A stretch of DNA of 64,000 nucleotides from Flavobacteriaceae bacterium (GTDB lineage Bacteria > Bacteroidota > Bacteroidia > Flavobacteriales > Flavobacteriaceae). Both the position numbers and the translations under genes were made by a program. The notes under the pieces were generated by a model. That model worked only from the letters and a program-made list of their open reading frames with translations. It did not search any database and had not been told where the DNA came from. Shown here one piece after another: positions 10,283-19,695 of this stretch. The first letter of the stretch is position 1; the number at the start of each line of letters is the position of its first letter. The DNA lies in contig JAFMCA010000002.1 of the NCBI GenBank assembly GCA_017858055.1, positions 42,263 through 106,262 on the forward strand. Reading direction: 5' to 3'.

Positions 10283-10975
10283 ATGGGAACTTATTACTTA
10301 ATTATTATTGTCATTTCACTGGCGAGTATGTGGGTGAGTAGTACTCTCAAAAGTAAATTCAAAACCTACTCTCAAAAACAGTTACGCAACGGCATGTCGG
10401 GTAAAGAGATTGCTGAAAAAATGCTATCGGATCACGGAATTCGTGATGTCAAGGTGGTATCCGTTCGAGGTTCTTTAACAGACCATTACGATCCTAGAAA
10501 CAAAACTGTGAATTTAAGCGATTCAGTTTACAACGAACGCAATGCCGCCGCCGCTGCAGTAGCCGCTCATGAATGCGGTCATGCAGTTCAACACGCACAG
10601 GCCTACCAATGGCTTCAACTCAGATCTACTTTAGTGCCTATGGTTAGTGTGGCTTCAAACTTATCCATGCTTGTGATCATCGGAGGATTAGTGTTGATGC
10701 AGATTGTCCCTTACGGTTTTACTATTGCCGTGATCGGTGTCGGTCTTTTTGGTGTAGGTACGCTTTTTAGTTTTATCACCCTTCCCGTAGAATACGATGC
10801 CTCAAATCGAGCCTTGGATTGGCTTCAACGAAAAAACATGGTTTCCAAAGAGGAGCTTGCAGGCGCTCAAGATGCTTTAAAATGGGCAGCTCGTACCTAT
10901 GTAGTTGCTGCGTTAGGATCATTAGCCACCTTAGTTTATTTCGCTTTCCAAGTTTTTGGTGGGAGAAGAGATTAA
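10283..10975 (+). CDS. Zinc metallopeptidase, YugP type
   Basis: A 230-residue membrane protein of the neutral zinc metallopeptidase family related to Bacillus YugP. The zinc-binding HECGH motif is at 96-100, after an Ala-rich helix, and the later VEYDASNRALDWL phrase carries the probable third ligand Glu. Membrane segments are near the N-terminus (4-20), around 120-160, and at the end. Its substrates are unknown. The gene stands alone and converges with the Lrp-type regulator with a 2-base gap. Confidence 0.88.
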   Translation: MGTYYLIIIVISLASMWVSSTLKSKFKTYSQKQLRNGMSGKEIAEKMLSDHGIRDVKVVSVRGSLTDHYDPRNKTVNLSDSVYNERNAAAAAVAAHECGHAVQHAQAYQWLQLRSTLVPMVSVASNLSMLVIIGGLVLMQIVPYGFTIAVIGVGLFGVGTLFSFITLPVEYDASNRALDWLQRKNMVSKEELAGAQDALKWAARTYVVAALGSLATLVYFAFQVFGGRRD

Positions 10976-10977
10976 AG

Positions 10978-11448
10978 TTAAAGACGGATCTGTCTGTTAA
11001 GTTGTTGTTGAAGGGAAATAAAGGTTTCTGTTCTGGACACGCCTTCCACGGATTGAATCTTTTTGTTGAGTAACTCCATCAAATGTTCGTTATCTCTACA
11101 AAGTATTTTTACAAAAATGCTCCAATTCCCTGTGGTGTAATGGCATTCAATCACTTCATCAATTTGTTCCAATTGCTTAACAGCCTCAGGATTACGAATC
11201 GCTTTATCTAAATAAATTCCGATGAAAGCCATGGTTTTGAATCCCAATATTTTGGGGTTCAAAATGATTTGAGATCCAGAAATTACTTCTGCTTTTTCGA
11301 GTTTTTTCAAGCGTTGATGAACCGCTGCACCCGATATGCCAGTTGCTTTTGCAATAGCCATGATGGGCGTGCGCGCATCCTGGGTTAATAATTTTAGAAT
11401 GATTTTGTCAATCCCATCGATTACAATGGTTTGTTCGGATATTTTCAT
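10978..11448 (-). CDS. Lrp/AsnC-family transcriptional regulator
   Basis: A 156-residue one-domain-plus-effector regulator. The N-terminal winged helix-turn-helix (LKLLTQDARTPIMAIAKATGISGAAVHQRLKKLE, split here by its LLTQDAR and VHQRLKKLE ends) is followed by the RAM/AsnC ligand domain with IGIYLDKA and the CHYTTGNWSIFVKI strand pair. Members sense amino acids and bind DNA as oligomers. It is divergent from the DUF423 gene across an AT-rich 95-base gap, but no clear operator was found. Confidence 0.9.
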   Translation of the reverse strand: MKISEQTIVIDGIDKIILKLLTQDARTPIMAIAKATGISGAAVHQRLKKLEKAEVISGSQIILNPKILGFKTMAFIGIYLDKAIRNPEAVKQLEQIDEVIECHYTTGNWSIFVKILCRDNEHLMELLNKKIQSVEGVSRTETFISLQQQLNRQIRL

Positions 11449-11543
11449 TTATAAATTCTTTTTCTTTTTTTACTTTAAATTATATGGTTTAATCTAATTT
11501 CTGTTTTAAATTTAAAACAAAATAACAAATTAATATCGATTTC

Positions 11544-11924
11544 ATGAACAGAAAGATTCGACTCTTTGGAAGCCTTATGATGTTGGTTGGGGTTGTATTA
11601 GGGGCTTTGGGCAGTCATGTTTTTAAAAGTGTTCTTCCTTCAGCTGCACTAGAAAGCTTTCATACTGGACTTGAGTATTTGATTTATCATGCTTTAGCTT
11701 TACTTCTACTCTCGAATTTTGAATTTCACTCAGAGAAAAGAAAAATGATAGCTGTTTATTTCATGGTTTTTGGTGTCCTACTCTTTTCAGGAAGTATTTT
11801 TTTATTGAGTTTCAAAAGTCTGATCCCAATAAATATCAGTTGGATGGGACCACTAACTCCTTTGGGTGGTTTTTTATTGATCGCAGGCTGGGGACTTACT
11901 GCTTTTAATTTTTTAAAAAAATAA
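11544..11924 (+). CDS. DUF423 family membrane protein
   Basis: A 126-residue integral membrane protein with four hydrophobic segments. The family-typical N-terminal phrase LMMLVGVVLGALGSHVFKSVLP, the central FHTGLEYLIYHALALLLL and the C-terminal MGPLTPLGGFLLIAGW match DUF423 (YgdD-like). The function is unknown. It converges with hemD with one base between stop codons. Confidence 0.88.
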   Translation: MNRKIRLFGSLMMLVGVVLGALGSHVFKSVLPSAALESFHTGLEYLIYHALALLLLSNFEFHSEKRKMIAVYFMVFGVLLFSGSIFLLSFKSLIPINISWMGPLTPLGGFLLIAGWGLTAFNFLKK

Positions 11925-11925
11925 C

Positions 11926-12669
11926 TTATTTATTGACTTCTTCGATGTACTTCTCAATAGCCATCGTCATAGAAGGTGTTTCGGGAGTTGGTGCCTTAAT
12001 GTCTATTCTGAGATTTGAATCTTCTGCAGCTTTAATTGTGGAGTTTCCATAGACAGCAATACGCGTGTTATTTTGTTTAAAATCTGGAAAGTTTTTAAAA
12101 AGCGATTCGATACCTGAAGGACTGAAAAAAACCAAAATATCATAATAAACATCACGTAAATCAGACAAATCACTGACTACAGTTTTATAAAGAATGGCAC
12201 GTTGCCATTTAATTTTAAGATGGTCTAAGTAATCGGGCACGTCTTGTTTTAAGAGGTCAGAAGTAGGAAAGAGAAAGGTCTCTTTTTGAAATTTTTTAAA
12301 GACACTTTCCAAATCTTGAATACTACGTTCTCCGACATAGATTTTTCTTTTTCTATAGACAACATATTTTTGGAGGTAAAAAGCCACTGCTTCTGATTGA
12401 CAAAAATATTTAGTGCTGTCTGGAACAGTAAATCGCATTTCTTTACACAATCGGAAGAAATGATCAACTGCATTACGACTAGTTAGTACGATGTTTTCAA
12501 AATTATTGAAATCAATTTTTTGCTGCCTTACATCTTTGGCTGTCAAACCTTCTACATGAATAAAGGGACGAAAATTTATAGTGAGTTTATGTTTTTCTTG
12601 GAGTCTGCTGTAAGGGGATTTTTCAGAGGAGGGTTCAGGCTGAGAAACCAAAATAGTTTTCACTTTCAT
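11926..12669 (-). CDS. hemD: Uroporphyrinogen-III synthase
   Basis: HemD cyclises hydroxymethylbilane to uroporphyrinogen III, the branch point for heme and related tetrapyrroles. The 247-residue protein shows the divergent family's weak landmarks: an N-terminal ILVSQPEP strand, VLTSRNAVDHFF around residues 60-72, and the C-terminal domain phrases VFFSPSGIESLFKNFP and IAVYGNSTIKAAEDSNL. HemD is poorly conserved, so domain pattern and the adjoining DUF4271 gene, a pairing seen in Bacteroidota, both support the call. Confidence 0.88.
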   Translation of the reverse strand: MKVKTILVSQPEPSSEKSPYSRLQEKHKLTINFRPFIHVEGLTAKDVRQQKIDFNNFENIVLTSRNAVDHFFRLCKEMRFTVPDSTKYFCQSEAVAFYLQKYVVYRKRKIYVGERSIQDLESVFKKFQKETFLFPTSDLLKQDVPDYLDHLKIKWQRAILYKTVVSDLSDLRDVYYDILVFFSPSGIESLFKNFPDFKQNNTRIAVYGNSTIKAAEDSNLRIDIKAPTPETPSMTMAIEKYIEEVNK

Positions 12670-12681
12670 AATTTAGTTCAA

Positions 12682-13347
12682 TTACAATTTTGTTTCAATA
12701 AATACATAATAGACCCAAAACCAGGGTGCTATTTTGAATGTGCAAAGATAAAGAATAATATAGACAAGATGCTGAGGATGGGATTTAAAAAAAGAAAAAA
12801 ATAATCGAATTTGATTGAAAATCCACAGTAAAACAGTGAAAACGATTAAGGTTTCTATTAAAAGGAGTGGAATACTACTGTAATTCCATAAAAACAAAAG
12901 TCCCATCAAGATAATTGAAAATTGAGTAGCGTAGGTAAAATTTCTGTAGTAAAGAAATCGTATTCGCTCCAGATATCCCATTTCCTTGGAAAGAAAGTTT
13001 GCAATGAGGTGTTTGCTGAGTAAAATGAAAATCAAACCAAAAAGTAAGTAGAAAAATTCAAAATCATACACCATCGGTGAAGAGGTGTAGGAAGAAAATG
13101 AAAAATAACCCAGAGCAAGGGCGGAGCTCACAATTAAAAAACTAAATAAATTAAAAAAAGTAAAATAGTTGAGTTCTTTATCGTTACCGTATTTCCCAAA
13201 GTAAACTACGGGTTTTAATAAGTTTAGAAGTGCTTTAAGCCGTCCGGCATCAATTTTAAAAAGGACTAAAATGAATATTATATTGATAAAAAACATCAGA
13301 CTCATCCAACTGGCATGCAGATCAGTTCTGTAAATCCATTCTCCCAT
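12682..13347 (-). CDS. DUF4271 membrane protein
   Basis: A 221-residue polytopic membrane protein with about six hydrophobic segments, consistent with the Bacteroidota DUF4271 family. The function is unknown. It lies 12 bases upstream of hemD on the same strand, so the two are probably co-transcribed, hinting at a link to tetrapyrrole supply that remains unproven. The N-terminus is uncertain: ATG 13347 or the internal Met 14 codons later. Confidence 0.8.
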   Translation of the reverse strand: MGEWIYRTDLHASWMSLMFFINIIFILVLFKIDAGRLKALLNLLKPVVYFGKYGNDKELNYFTFFNLFSFLIVSSALALGYFSFSSYTSSPMVYDFEFFYLLFGLIFILLSKHLIANFLSKEMGYLERIRFLYYRNFTYATQFSIILMGLLFLWNYSSIPLLLIETLIVFTVLLWIFNQIRLFFSFFKSHPQHLVYIILYLCTFKIAPWFWVYYVFIETKL

Positions 13348-13434
13348 GCACTAAAATTAAAGGTTTTCTTAAAAATTATTGTAGTGTTTGGAGTAATATG
13401 TTGTGCATACATTTCCTACTTTTACGGTACGAGT

Positions 13435-14154
13435 ATGGAGAAAACATTAATAATCATTCCAACCTATAACGAAATTGAAAATATCAAATCGATAATTGAG
13501 GCGGTATTTGACACCCAATTAGGGGTGAATATCTTGGTGGTTGATGACCAGTCACCCGACGGAACTGGGGCAGAAGTTTTGGAAATGATCAGCCGTTTTC
13601 CACATCAATTATTTCTTGAATCGCGTTCTGATAAAACCGGGTTAGGAAGTGCATATGTCCATGGTTTTAAATGGGCATTGAGAAGGGATTACGAGTATAT
13701 TTTTGAAATGGATGCTGACTTTTCTCACAATCCAAACGAATTGAGTCCGATGCTCAACATTTTGCAAAAAGATTCGGATGTGGTTGTTGGCTCTCGTTAT
13801 GTGAAGGGGGTGAATGTAGTCAATTGGCCCTTGAGCAGAATCTTACTGTCCTATTTTGCTTCGCTCTATGTAAGACTGATCACTTCAATGCCGATCAAGG
13901 ACGCTACCGCAGGTTTTGTTGGATATAGAAGAAAGGTTTTGGAATCCATGGATTTGGATCAAATCAAGTTTGTGGGATATGCTTTTCAAATTGAATTAAA
14001 ATACAAAGCTTGGCTCAAGAAATTTAAGTTAGAAGAGCATCCGATAGTTTTTTTAAACCGAACAAAAGGGAAGTCTAAAATGAATGGAAGTATTATTTGG
14101 GAAGCTCTCTTTGGTGTTTTATTTTTACGCATCTTTAAAAATCGATTTCGATGA
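13435..14154 (+). CDS. Polyprenol phosphomannosyltransferase-like GT2
   Basis: A 239-residue soluble glycosyltransferase 2 enzyme resembling dolichol-phosphate mannose synthase. The start ATG 13435 gives MEKTLIIIPTYNE, the canonical N-terminus. The metal-binding acidic cluster FEMDADFSHNP, VVDDQSPDGTG and KDATAGFVGYRR are present. It would load a sugar from a nucleotide sugar onto a polyprenyl phosphate at the inner face of the membrane. The stop overlaps the pyrC start by 4 bases, so the pair is probably co-transcribed. Confidence 0.9.
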   Translation: MEKTLIIIPTYNEIENIKSIIEAVFDTQLGVNILVVDDQSPDGTGAEVLEMISRFPHQLFLESRSDKTGLGSAYVHGFKWALRRDYEYIFEMDADFSHNPNELSPMLNILQKDSDVVVGSRYVKGVNVVNWPLSRILLSYFASLYVRLITSMPIKDATAGFVGYRRKVLESMDLDQIKFVGYAFQIELKYKAWLKKFKLEEHPIVFLNRTKGKSKMNGSIIWEALFGVLFLRIFKNRFR

Positions 14155-15500
14155 GAAACACCAGAACTTTGGTGATAAAAAACGCGACGATTGTCAATGA
14201 AAATAGAATTCAAACTCTTGACTTGTTGATCCAAGGGAAACGGATTCTTAAAATTGACGATGACATTCCAACCGCGCTTGCAGATGAGGTGTACGATGCT
14301 TATGGAAAGTATGTCCTTCCGGGTCTCATTGATGATCAAGTGCATTTTAGAGAACCAGGACTCACCCATAAAGCCAATATAGAAACGGAATCCAAAGCCG
14401 CACTGGCAGGAGGAATCACTTCCTTTATTGAAATGCCGAATACCCAACCTCAAACCACTACGAGATTGGCTTGGGAAGAAAAAAATCAGCTCGCTGCTGC
14501 GACTTCATTTGCCAATTATGCCTTTATGTTTGGCGGAACAAATGATAATTTAGACGAAATTCTTGCTTTAGACATTAAACGAGTTCCTGCATTAAAATTG
14601 TTTTTAGGTTCATCTACAGGTAATATGCTCGTTGATAATCCAGCAGTATTGCGTTCAATTTTTAGCAGCACTCCACTGGTAATTGCCGTGCACTGTGAAG
14701 ATGAACAAACCATTCGGGATAACTTTAAAAAAGCACAAGAACACTACGGAGAAGCCATCCCAATTTCTGAACACCCTTTAATTCGGAGTGAGGAAGCTTG
14801 TTACCTTTCCTCCTCCCAGGCGGTAGCTCTCGCTAAAGAAACAGGCGCTCGACTTCATGTGTTCCATCTCTCTACGGCAAAAGAATTAGCCCTTTTCAGC
14901 AACGATATTCCTTTAAAAGACAAAAAAATTACTGCGGAAGTATGTGTGCATCATTTGTGGTTTTCCGCTGAGGATTATCTGGACAAAGGAACGCATATCA
15001 AATGGAACCCAGCTGTAAAAACAAAAGCCGATAGAGAAGCCCTCTGGGAAGGATTAAATTCAGATTTACTCGATGTACTCGCCACTGATCACGCACCGCA
15101 TACCCTGGAAGAAAAAGATCAAGCCTATGCAAAAGCACCTTCGGGTGGACCTTTAGTGCAGCATGCTTTACCTGCATTACTTACAGCGCATCATCAAGGA
15201 AGGTTGACTCTTGAAAAGCTTGTAGAAAAGGCGTGTCATAATCCAGCAATCCTTTTTGATGTAAAAGATCGAGGATATATTCGTGAAGGCTATTTTGCTG
15301 ACCTAGTAGTCGTTGATCTCGAAAAGGAATTTAAGGTCGTCAAAGAGGATATCCTCTACAAATGTGGATGGTCTCCTTTTGAAGGAACTCTTTTTAAAGG
15401 AGCAGTAGAGCGTACACTGCTGAATGGACATTGGGCCTATCTAGAGGGAAAAGTAAATCCAATCTCTGCCGCCGAGGCGTTAACATTTGATAGAGAATGA
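14151..15500 (+). CDS. pyrC: Dihydroorotase
   Basis: A 449-residue class I dihydroorotase (amidohydrolase fold) that interconverts N-carbamoyl-aspartate and dihydroorotate in pyrimidine synthesis. Zinc-site landmarks are HCEDE, HVFHLSTAKEL and ATDHAPHTLEEKD. The first metal motif reads GLIDDQVHFREPG, with Gln where the usual D-x-H-x-H has its first His; I believe this is common in Bacteroidota members. It is coupled by 4-base overlaps to the upstream glycosyltransferase and the downstream DUF4296 lipoprotein. Confidence 0.93.
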   Translation: MRNTRTLVIKNATIVNENRIQTLDLLIQGKRILKIDDDIPTALADEVYDAYGKYVLPGLIDDQVHFREPGLTHKANIETESKAALAGGITSFIEMPNTQPQTTTRLAWEEKNQLAAATSFANYAFMFGGTNDNLDEILALDIKRVPALKLFLGSSTGNMLVDNPAVLRSIFSSTPLVIAVHCEDEQTIRDNFKKAQEHYGEAIPISEHPLIRSEEACYLSSSQAVALAKETGARLHVFHLSTAKELALFSNDIPLKDKKITAEVCVHHLWFSAEDYLDKGTHIKWNPAVKTKADREALWEGLNSDLLDVLATDHAPHTLEEKDQAYAKAPSGGPLVQHALPALLTAHHQGRLTLEKLVEKACHNPAILFDVKDRGYIREGYFADLVVVDLEKEFKVVKEDILYKCGWSPFEGTLFKGAVERTLLNGHWAYLEGKVNPISAAEALTFDRE

Positions 15501-15868
15501 AAATAAAATCTCTTTTAGGAATTTTACTCACCACCCTACTACTTCAGTACTGCAGCAGCACGGGATCCGTCGAAAAACCAGACAATTTAATCAAAGAGTC
15601 TGTTATGGAAAACATCATCTTCGACGCCACATTAATGAATACCATGTATACGTACAATCCCAAAAACCCTGATTTTGAAGCCGTACTGGGCAAACCCTAT
15701 CTTTATATCAAATACGGCATTGACTCCCTGCAACTGGTAGAAAGTGAAAGTTATTATTCAAAATTTCCCAGAACCTATTTCCGTATGCACAATAATGTTT
15801 TGGAGCGTTTGACAAAAATACAAGACAGTATAAATGAGGTGATAGATAAAGAAAAAGCTTCTCAGTAA
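15497..15868 (+). CDS. DUF4296 lipoprotein
   Basis: A 123-residue predicted lipoprotein: a lipobox ending LLLQYCSS gives a lipidated Cys near residue 18. The rest is a small helical domain with the YNPKNPDF and IKYGIDSLQLVES phrases and a charged C-terminus, fitting the Bacteroidota DUF4296 family. The function is unknown. The frame overlaps pyrC by 4 bases, a linkage seen repeatedly in flavobacteria. It converges with the epimerase gene, overlapping 7 bases at the stops. Confidence 0.85.
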   Translation: MKIKSLLGILLTTLLLQYCSSTGSVEKPDNLIKESVMENIIFDATLMNTMYTYNPKNPDFEAVLGKPYLYIKYGIDSLQLVESESYYSKFPRTYFRMHNNVLERLTKIQDSINEVIDKEKASQ

Positions 15869-16869
15869 TAAAGCTTGTAATCTTTGCTGATTTGCTTTAA
15901 AGTAACGTCTGTTTTTTGATAGGTATACGGGAGTGTTTTTTCAATTTTAGAGCCGTCGTATTTTTGCTCACTACAAAGACTACCAATCAAGGCTTGACTT
16001 AAAAAGGATTTTTTCAAACCCAAGGCATAAAGGGTTTTATCCATTATATAAAGCGAATACAATAAGAATTTTGATAGGGGAATAGAGGGTGCTTTTTTAC
16101 CTAAAACAGTTGCGATTTTGCTAAGAAGGTCTTTGTAGCTTATGTTTTCTGAAACTAAAATATACCGCTCATTTTGGTGATCGGATTCCATGAGAAGCAC
16201 GAGAATATTGACAACGTCCTCCAAGGCAACCACGGCAGCATTCCCTGTAGGATAAAAACGAAGCCCTTGGGCTATTTTGCTGATAAGTGTTCCACTGCTT
16301 CTTTCCCAAAAATGACTTCCTAAAATAATTCCAGGATTAATAATCACAACCGGTAACCCTTCTTGGGAAGCTCTCCAAACTTCCAATTCGGCTCCGTATT
16401 TAGAATAGGCATAGGTGGTGTGATTAAGATCGGAATTCCAGAAATCATTTTCATTGACCAAAGGAATGGTTTGTTCTGCGCCAAGTGCAGCGATAGAACT
16501 TACATAGGCAAATTTTTCAACCTTATACTTGAGGGATAAGTTTACCATATTTGCCGTCCCATCAATATTGGTTTTGAGGAGCTTATTTTGATGAAATTGA
16601 GCAAATGAAATTTTTGCAGCGCAATGATACACCTGTTTTACCCCCACAAAAGCTGCCTCAAGCCCAAGAAGATCATTAATTTCATTTTGTACCCATTCGA
16701 TTTTTGAGAAATACTCTGGATGGTCAGGAGCTAAAATTTTAAAAAGAGTTTCGATTTTTTGAAGGCTTTCTTTTCTTCTGAAAAGAGCACGTATAGGAAG
16801 CTTTTTTTGGGCACATGCAAAAAGGAGATGCGCTCCAACCATTCCGGTACCACCGCTTACTAATATCAT
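15862..16869 (-). CDS. NAD-dependent epimerase/dehydratase (extended SDR)
   Basis: A 335-residue extended short-chain dehydrogenase. The nucleotide-binding SGGTGMVGAHLLF is at residues 5-17 and the catalytic YAYSKYGAE (YxxxK) is near 144; VYHCAAKISF is typical of the dihydroflavonol reductase/3-beta-hydroxysteroid-like group. The substrate cannot be told from sequence. The ATG at 16869 (MILVSGG) was chosen; upstream codons open to 16950 lie in the divergent tyrS promoter region. Confidence 0.85.
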   Translation of the reverse strand: MILVSGGTGMVGAHLLFACAQKKLPIRALFRRKESLQKIETLFKILAPDHPEYFSKIEWVQNEINDLLGLEAAFVGVKQVYHCAAKISFAQFHQNKLLKTNIDGTANMVNLSLKYKVEKFAYVSSIAALGAEQTIPLVNENDFWNSDLNHTTYAYSKYGAELEVWRASQEGLPVVIINPGIILGSHFWERSSGTLISKIAQGLRFYPTGNAAVVALEDVVNILVLLMESDHQNERYILVSENISYKDLLSKIATVLGKKAPSIPLSKFLLYSLYIMDKTLYALGLKKSFLSQALIGSLCSEQKYDGSKIEKTLPYTYQKTDVTLKQISKDYKLYY

Positions 16870-16943
16870 AGAGACGAAAGTACACTTTTTTGATTTTGAT
16901 TTTTGGATTCCCTTTGATAAATCTATCTTTACACAAAAAATTA

Positions 16944-18242
16944 ATGCCAACTAATTTTGTACAAGAACTTCGGTGGAGAGGCTTACTTCACGATATCATG
17001 CCCGATACCGAAACATTTTTACTTACGGAAGCTTCTAAAGGGTATATTGGATTCGATCCTACTGCGGATTCCCTCCATATTGGGAGTTTGGTTCAGATCA
17101 TTATTTTGATGCATTTTCAAAATGCTGGGCACACCCCTATTGTTTTGGTGGGTGGAGCTACAGGAATGATCGGTGATCCCTCGGGCAAATCGGACGAACG
17201 AAATTTATTGGATCAAGAAACGCTCGAAAAAAATTGCAACGGCATTCAGAAACAATTGGAACAGTTTTTAAATTTTGATAAAAACACTTCCAATCCAGCT
17301 CTTCTCGTCAATAATTACGACTGGATGAAGTCTTACAGTTTGATCGACTTCTCACGTGATATAGGAAAACACATTACAGTAAACTATATGATGGCCAAAG
17401 AGTCGGTAAAAAAACGACTCAGCTCGGAAGCTAAAGTCGGGATGTCCTTTACGGAGTTTACTTATCAATTGCTTCAAGGTTTTGATTTCCTTCATCTTTA
17501 TAAAACCTTGGGGTGTAAAATACAAATGGGAGGGAGTGACCAGTGGGGAAACATTACTACTGGAACGGAGCTGATTCGAAGAAAAGAAGGGGGGAAGGCG
17601 TACGCCATTACCTGTCCTTTGATAAAAAAAACAGACGGCACGAAGTTTGGAAAAACAGAAGACGGGAATGTGTGGTTGGACAAGACCCGAACCTCTACCT
17701 ATAAATTTTATCAATTTTGGCTAAACACCTCCGATGATGATGCGGAAAACTACATTAAAATATTTACTTTTTTAAGTGAAGAAGCCGTTCAACAGATCAT
17801 GATAGAACATCAAACTGCCCCTCATTTGAGAGTCTTGCAAAAAACCATAGCCGAAGAGGTGACCCGTTTGGTTCACGGGGAAGAAGAGTTGATTAAAGCT
17901 CAAGAAGCCTCACAAATTTTATTTGGAAAAGCCACTCGAGAATCGTTACAAAAATTAGATCAGGAAACCTTTTTGGATTTATTTGACGGAGTACCCCAAG
18001 CAGAAATCAAAAGAAGTTTACTTACCGATGGTTTGGATATAGTCGCTGCCTTAGCTTCAGAAACTGGGTTTTTGCCTTCTAATGGGGAAGCAAGACGTGC
18101 AGTAAAGGAAAATGCAATTTCGGTGAATAAGGAGAAAATAAAAGAAGGATATTCAATACGAAATGAGGATTTGATTGCAAATCAATATGTGCTTCTACAA
18201 CGAGGGAAGAAAAATTATTTTATTCTTAAAATTGAAGATTAA
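16944..18242 (+). CDS. tyrS: Tyrosyl-tRNA synthetase
   Basis: A 432-residue class I synthetase that charges tRNA-Tyr; a tRNA-Tyr gene is at the end of this window. The HIGH-type motif is in [15 protein letters not shown] and the KMSKS-equivalent is TKFGKT; the tyrosine pocket phrase [12 protein letters not shown] is present, as is a C-terminal S4 RNA-binding domain ([18 protein letters not shown]). ATG 16944 fits the family start ([13 protein letters not shown]). The gene is convergent with the acyltransferase, overlapping by 4 bases. Confidence 0.96.
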   Translation: MPTNFVQELRWRGLLHDIMPDTETFLLTEASKGYIGFDPTADSLHIGSLVQIIILMHFQNAGHTPIVLVGGATGMIGDPSGKSDERNLLDQETLEKNCNGIQKQLEQFLNFDKNTSNPALLVNNYDWMKSYSLIDFSRDIGKHITVNYMMAKESVKKRLSSEAKVGMSFTEFTYQLLQGFDFLHLYKTLGCKIQMGGSDQWGNITTGTELIRRKEGGKAYAITCPLIKKTDGTKFGKTEDGNVWLDKTRTSTYKFYQFWLNTSDDDAENYIKIFTFLSEEAVQQIMIEHQTAPHLRVLQKTIAEEVTRLVHGEEELIKAQEASQILFGKATRESLQKLDQETFLDLFDGVPQAEIKRSLLTDGLDIVAALASETGFLPSNGEARRAVKENAISVNKEKIKEGYSIRNEDLIANQYVLLQRGKKNYFILKIED

Positions 18243-19222
18243 ACCACCATGAGGTTACAGCCCCTAACTTCTGCTTGATCAAAACGACCTAGAATTTCAA
18301 ATCCACCCCCTTCATACACGACACCTAAATCTTCGGTGGCTATAAAAGCACAGGAATCTACATTTGCTAAATCAATAATATTGATGCCTCCCGACTTTAA
18401 GGGGCCTTGAATTTCAAAAGGATCTTCAGGGGCTCTGGAAAAAACACGCATCCACGGAGGACAATAAAAAAGACCCTCCCCTTTGGAATACGCTTGACTC
18501 AAAAGCTCGGTCATGCCATACTCCGCATGAATCTGTTCTACTCCAAATCCTTTTTTGAGTTGATCGTGAAGGGCAGTCCGAACCCATTCTTTCCCCATGC
18601 CTTTCATTCCCCCCGTTTCCATTACGATGGTGTTTTTAAGATCCCAAGAAAATTGTTCTACAGCCTCTAGCAAAGCAAAGGTAACCCCCAGGAGGATTGT
18701 TTTTTGTTTTTGGTTTTCGAGATCGTGTAGCGTGGAGTGAAGTTGCTCCCATTCATTCAGATAAAAACCGCTTTTAGGATGTTTGGATTTTTGAATTAAA
18801 CGATTTGCCATATAGACCAAGGAAGCATTTGATCGTTCTAAATAGGAGGGCAATAGCGCTAGGAGAGCATATTCTTCAGGATTGCCATAAAATTGTTTGA
18901 AGCCCAGTTCAAAACTCTTTTCATAGAGTGCAAGCTCATAGACAGGATGCTTGGATGTGATTTGTCCTGTCGTTCCACTTGATTCAAAAATAATTTTTGG
19001 AGTACGTTGATCTGAAGAAACTAGATGCGATTTAAAAAACTGGATGGGTAAAAAAGGGATTTCGAGGAGGGTTTTTACTTCCGATGGGGAGCAATTTATC
19101 AGATCGCAATAAGAACGATATACCGCATTGTGTTCAAACTGATATTGAAAAAGTGCCAAGGCATGTTCCTCGAAAGCAGCCGAATCGGATATTTTTTCAA
19201 AGTCGGTAAGTGAAGACCTCAT
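18239..19222 (-). CDS. LuxE-type acyl-protein synthetase/acyltransferase
   Basis: A 327-residue member of the acyl-protein synthetase (LuxE) branch of the AMP-forming ligase superfamily. The ESSGTTGQ phrase near residue 80 is the phosphate-binding loop, followed by METGGMKG and AEYGMTEL, which correspond to later adenylation-domain motifs. LuxE itself activates fatty acids for the bioluminescence reductase, but no lux genes are nearby. A role in acyl activation for lipid or pigment synthesis is possible; the substrate is unknown. Confidence 0.8.
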   Translation of the reverse strand: MRSSLTDFEKISDSAAFEEHALALFQYQFEHNAVYRSYCDLINCSPSEVKTLLEIPFLPIQFFKSHLVSSDQRTPKIIFESSGTTGQITSKHPVYELALYEKSFELGFKQFYGNPEEYALLALLPSYLERSNASLVYMANRLIQKSKHPKSGFYLNEWEQLHSTLHDLENQKQKTILLGVTFALLEAVEQFSWDLKNTIVMETGGMKGMGKEWVRTALHDQLKKGFGVEQIHAEYGMTELLSQAYSKGEGLFYCPPWMRVFSRAPEDPFEIQGPLKSGGINIIDLANVDSCAFIATEDLGVVYEGGGFEILGRFDQAEVRGCNLMVV

Positions 19223-19255
19223 ATCCGGTAAAATTAACTAAAAAAGCTCGATACT

Positions 19256-19591
19256 TTAGGGAATGACCAAGCGCTTTAATCCTTTCATTCCATTTTGCTC
19301 CAATTTGAAGATGTAAATACCAGAAGGAAGTTCGCCTAATAAAATACTCTCGTTTGTGGTTATAATTTCGTATTTCTTTTCTCCCAGGACATTATAGATT
19401 TCAATATGTTTTTCCTGATCACCAGCACTCTGTATGAAAAGTCTTTGATCCTTTAAAGGGTTTGGGAAAATGGAGAATTCCAAGCGGTCTTGTTGGTTGG
19501 TAGTTGACATACTAAAAGCAAAAAAGGAATTGCTATTCGCTTGAATAGTGATGGATACAACAAAAAAAAGGAGTACTAAGAAGTGCTTCAT
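19256..19591 (-). CDS. Mini-protein with T9SS type A sorting domain
   Basis: A 111-residue secreted protein made of almost nothing but export signals. It has an N-terminal signal peptide (MKHFLVLLFFVVSITIQA), a short linker, then a C-terminal sorting domain of about 75 residues that starts at FSIFPNPLKDQRLFI and contains YNVLGEKKYEI and LPSGIYIFKLEQNG. Type IX secretion systems recognise this tail and anchor or release cargo at the surface. No separate passenger domain is visible. Confidence 0.85.
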   Translation of the reverse strand: MKHFLVLLFFVVSITIQANSNSFFAFSMSTTNQQDRLEFSIFPNPLKDQRLFIQSAGDQEKHIEIYNVLGEKKYEIITTNESILLGELPSGIYIFKLEQNGMKGLKRLVIP

Positions 19592-19695
19592 TGGGGCTTG
19601 TTTGCAAGCGTAAAATTAGAGTTTTATTCTCAATAATAATAATTTGATAACATGAATAACTTCAATAAAGTGTTAATTTTAACCTTTAAAGCATA

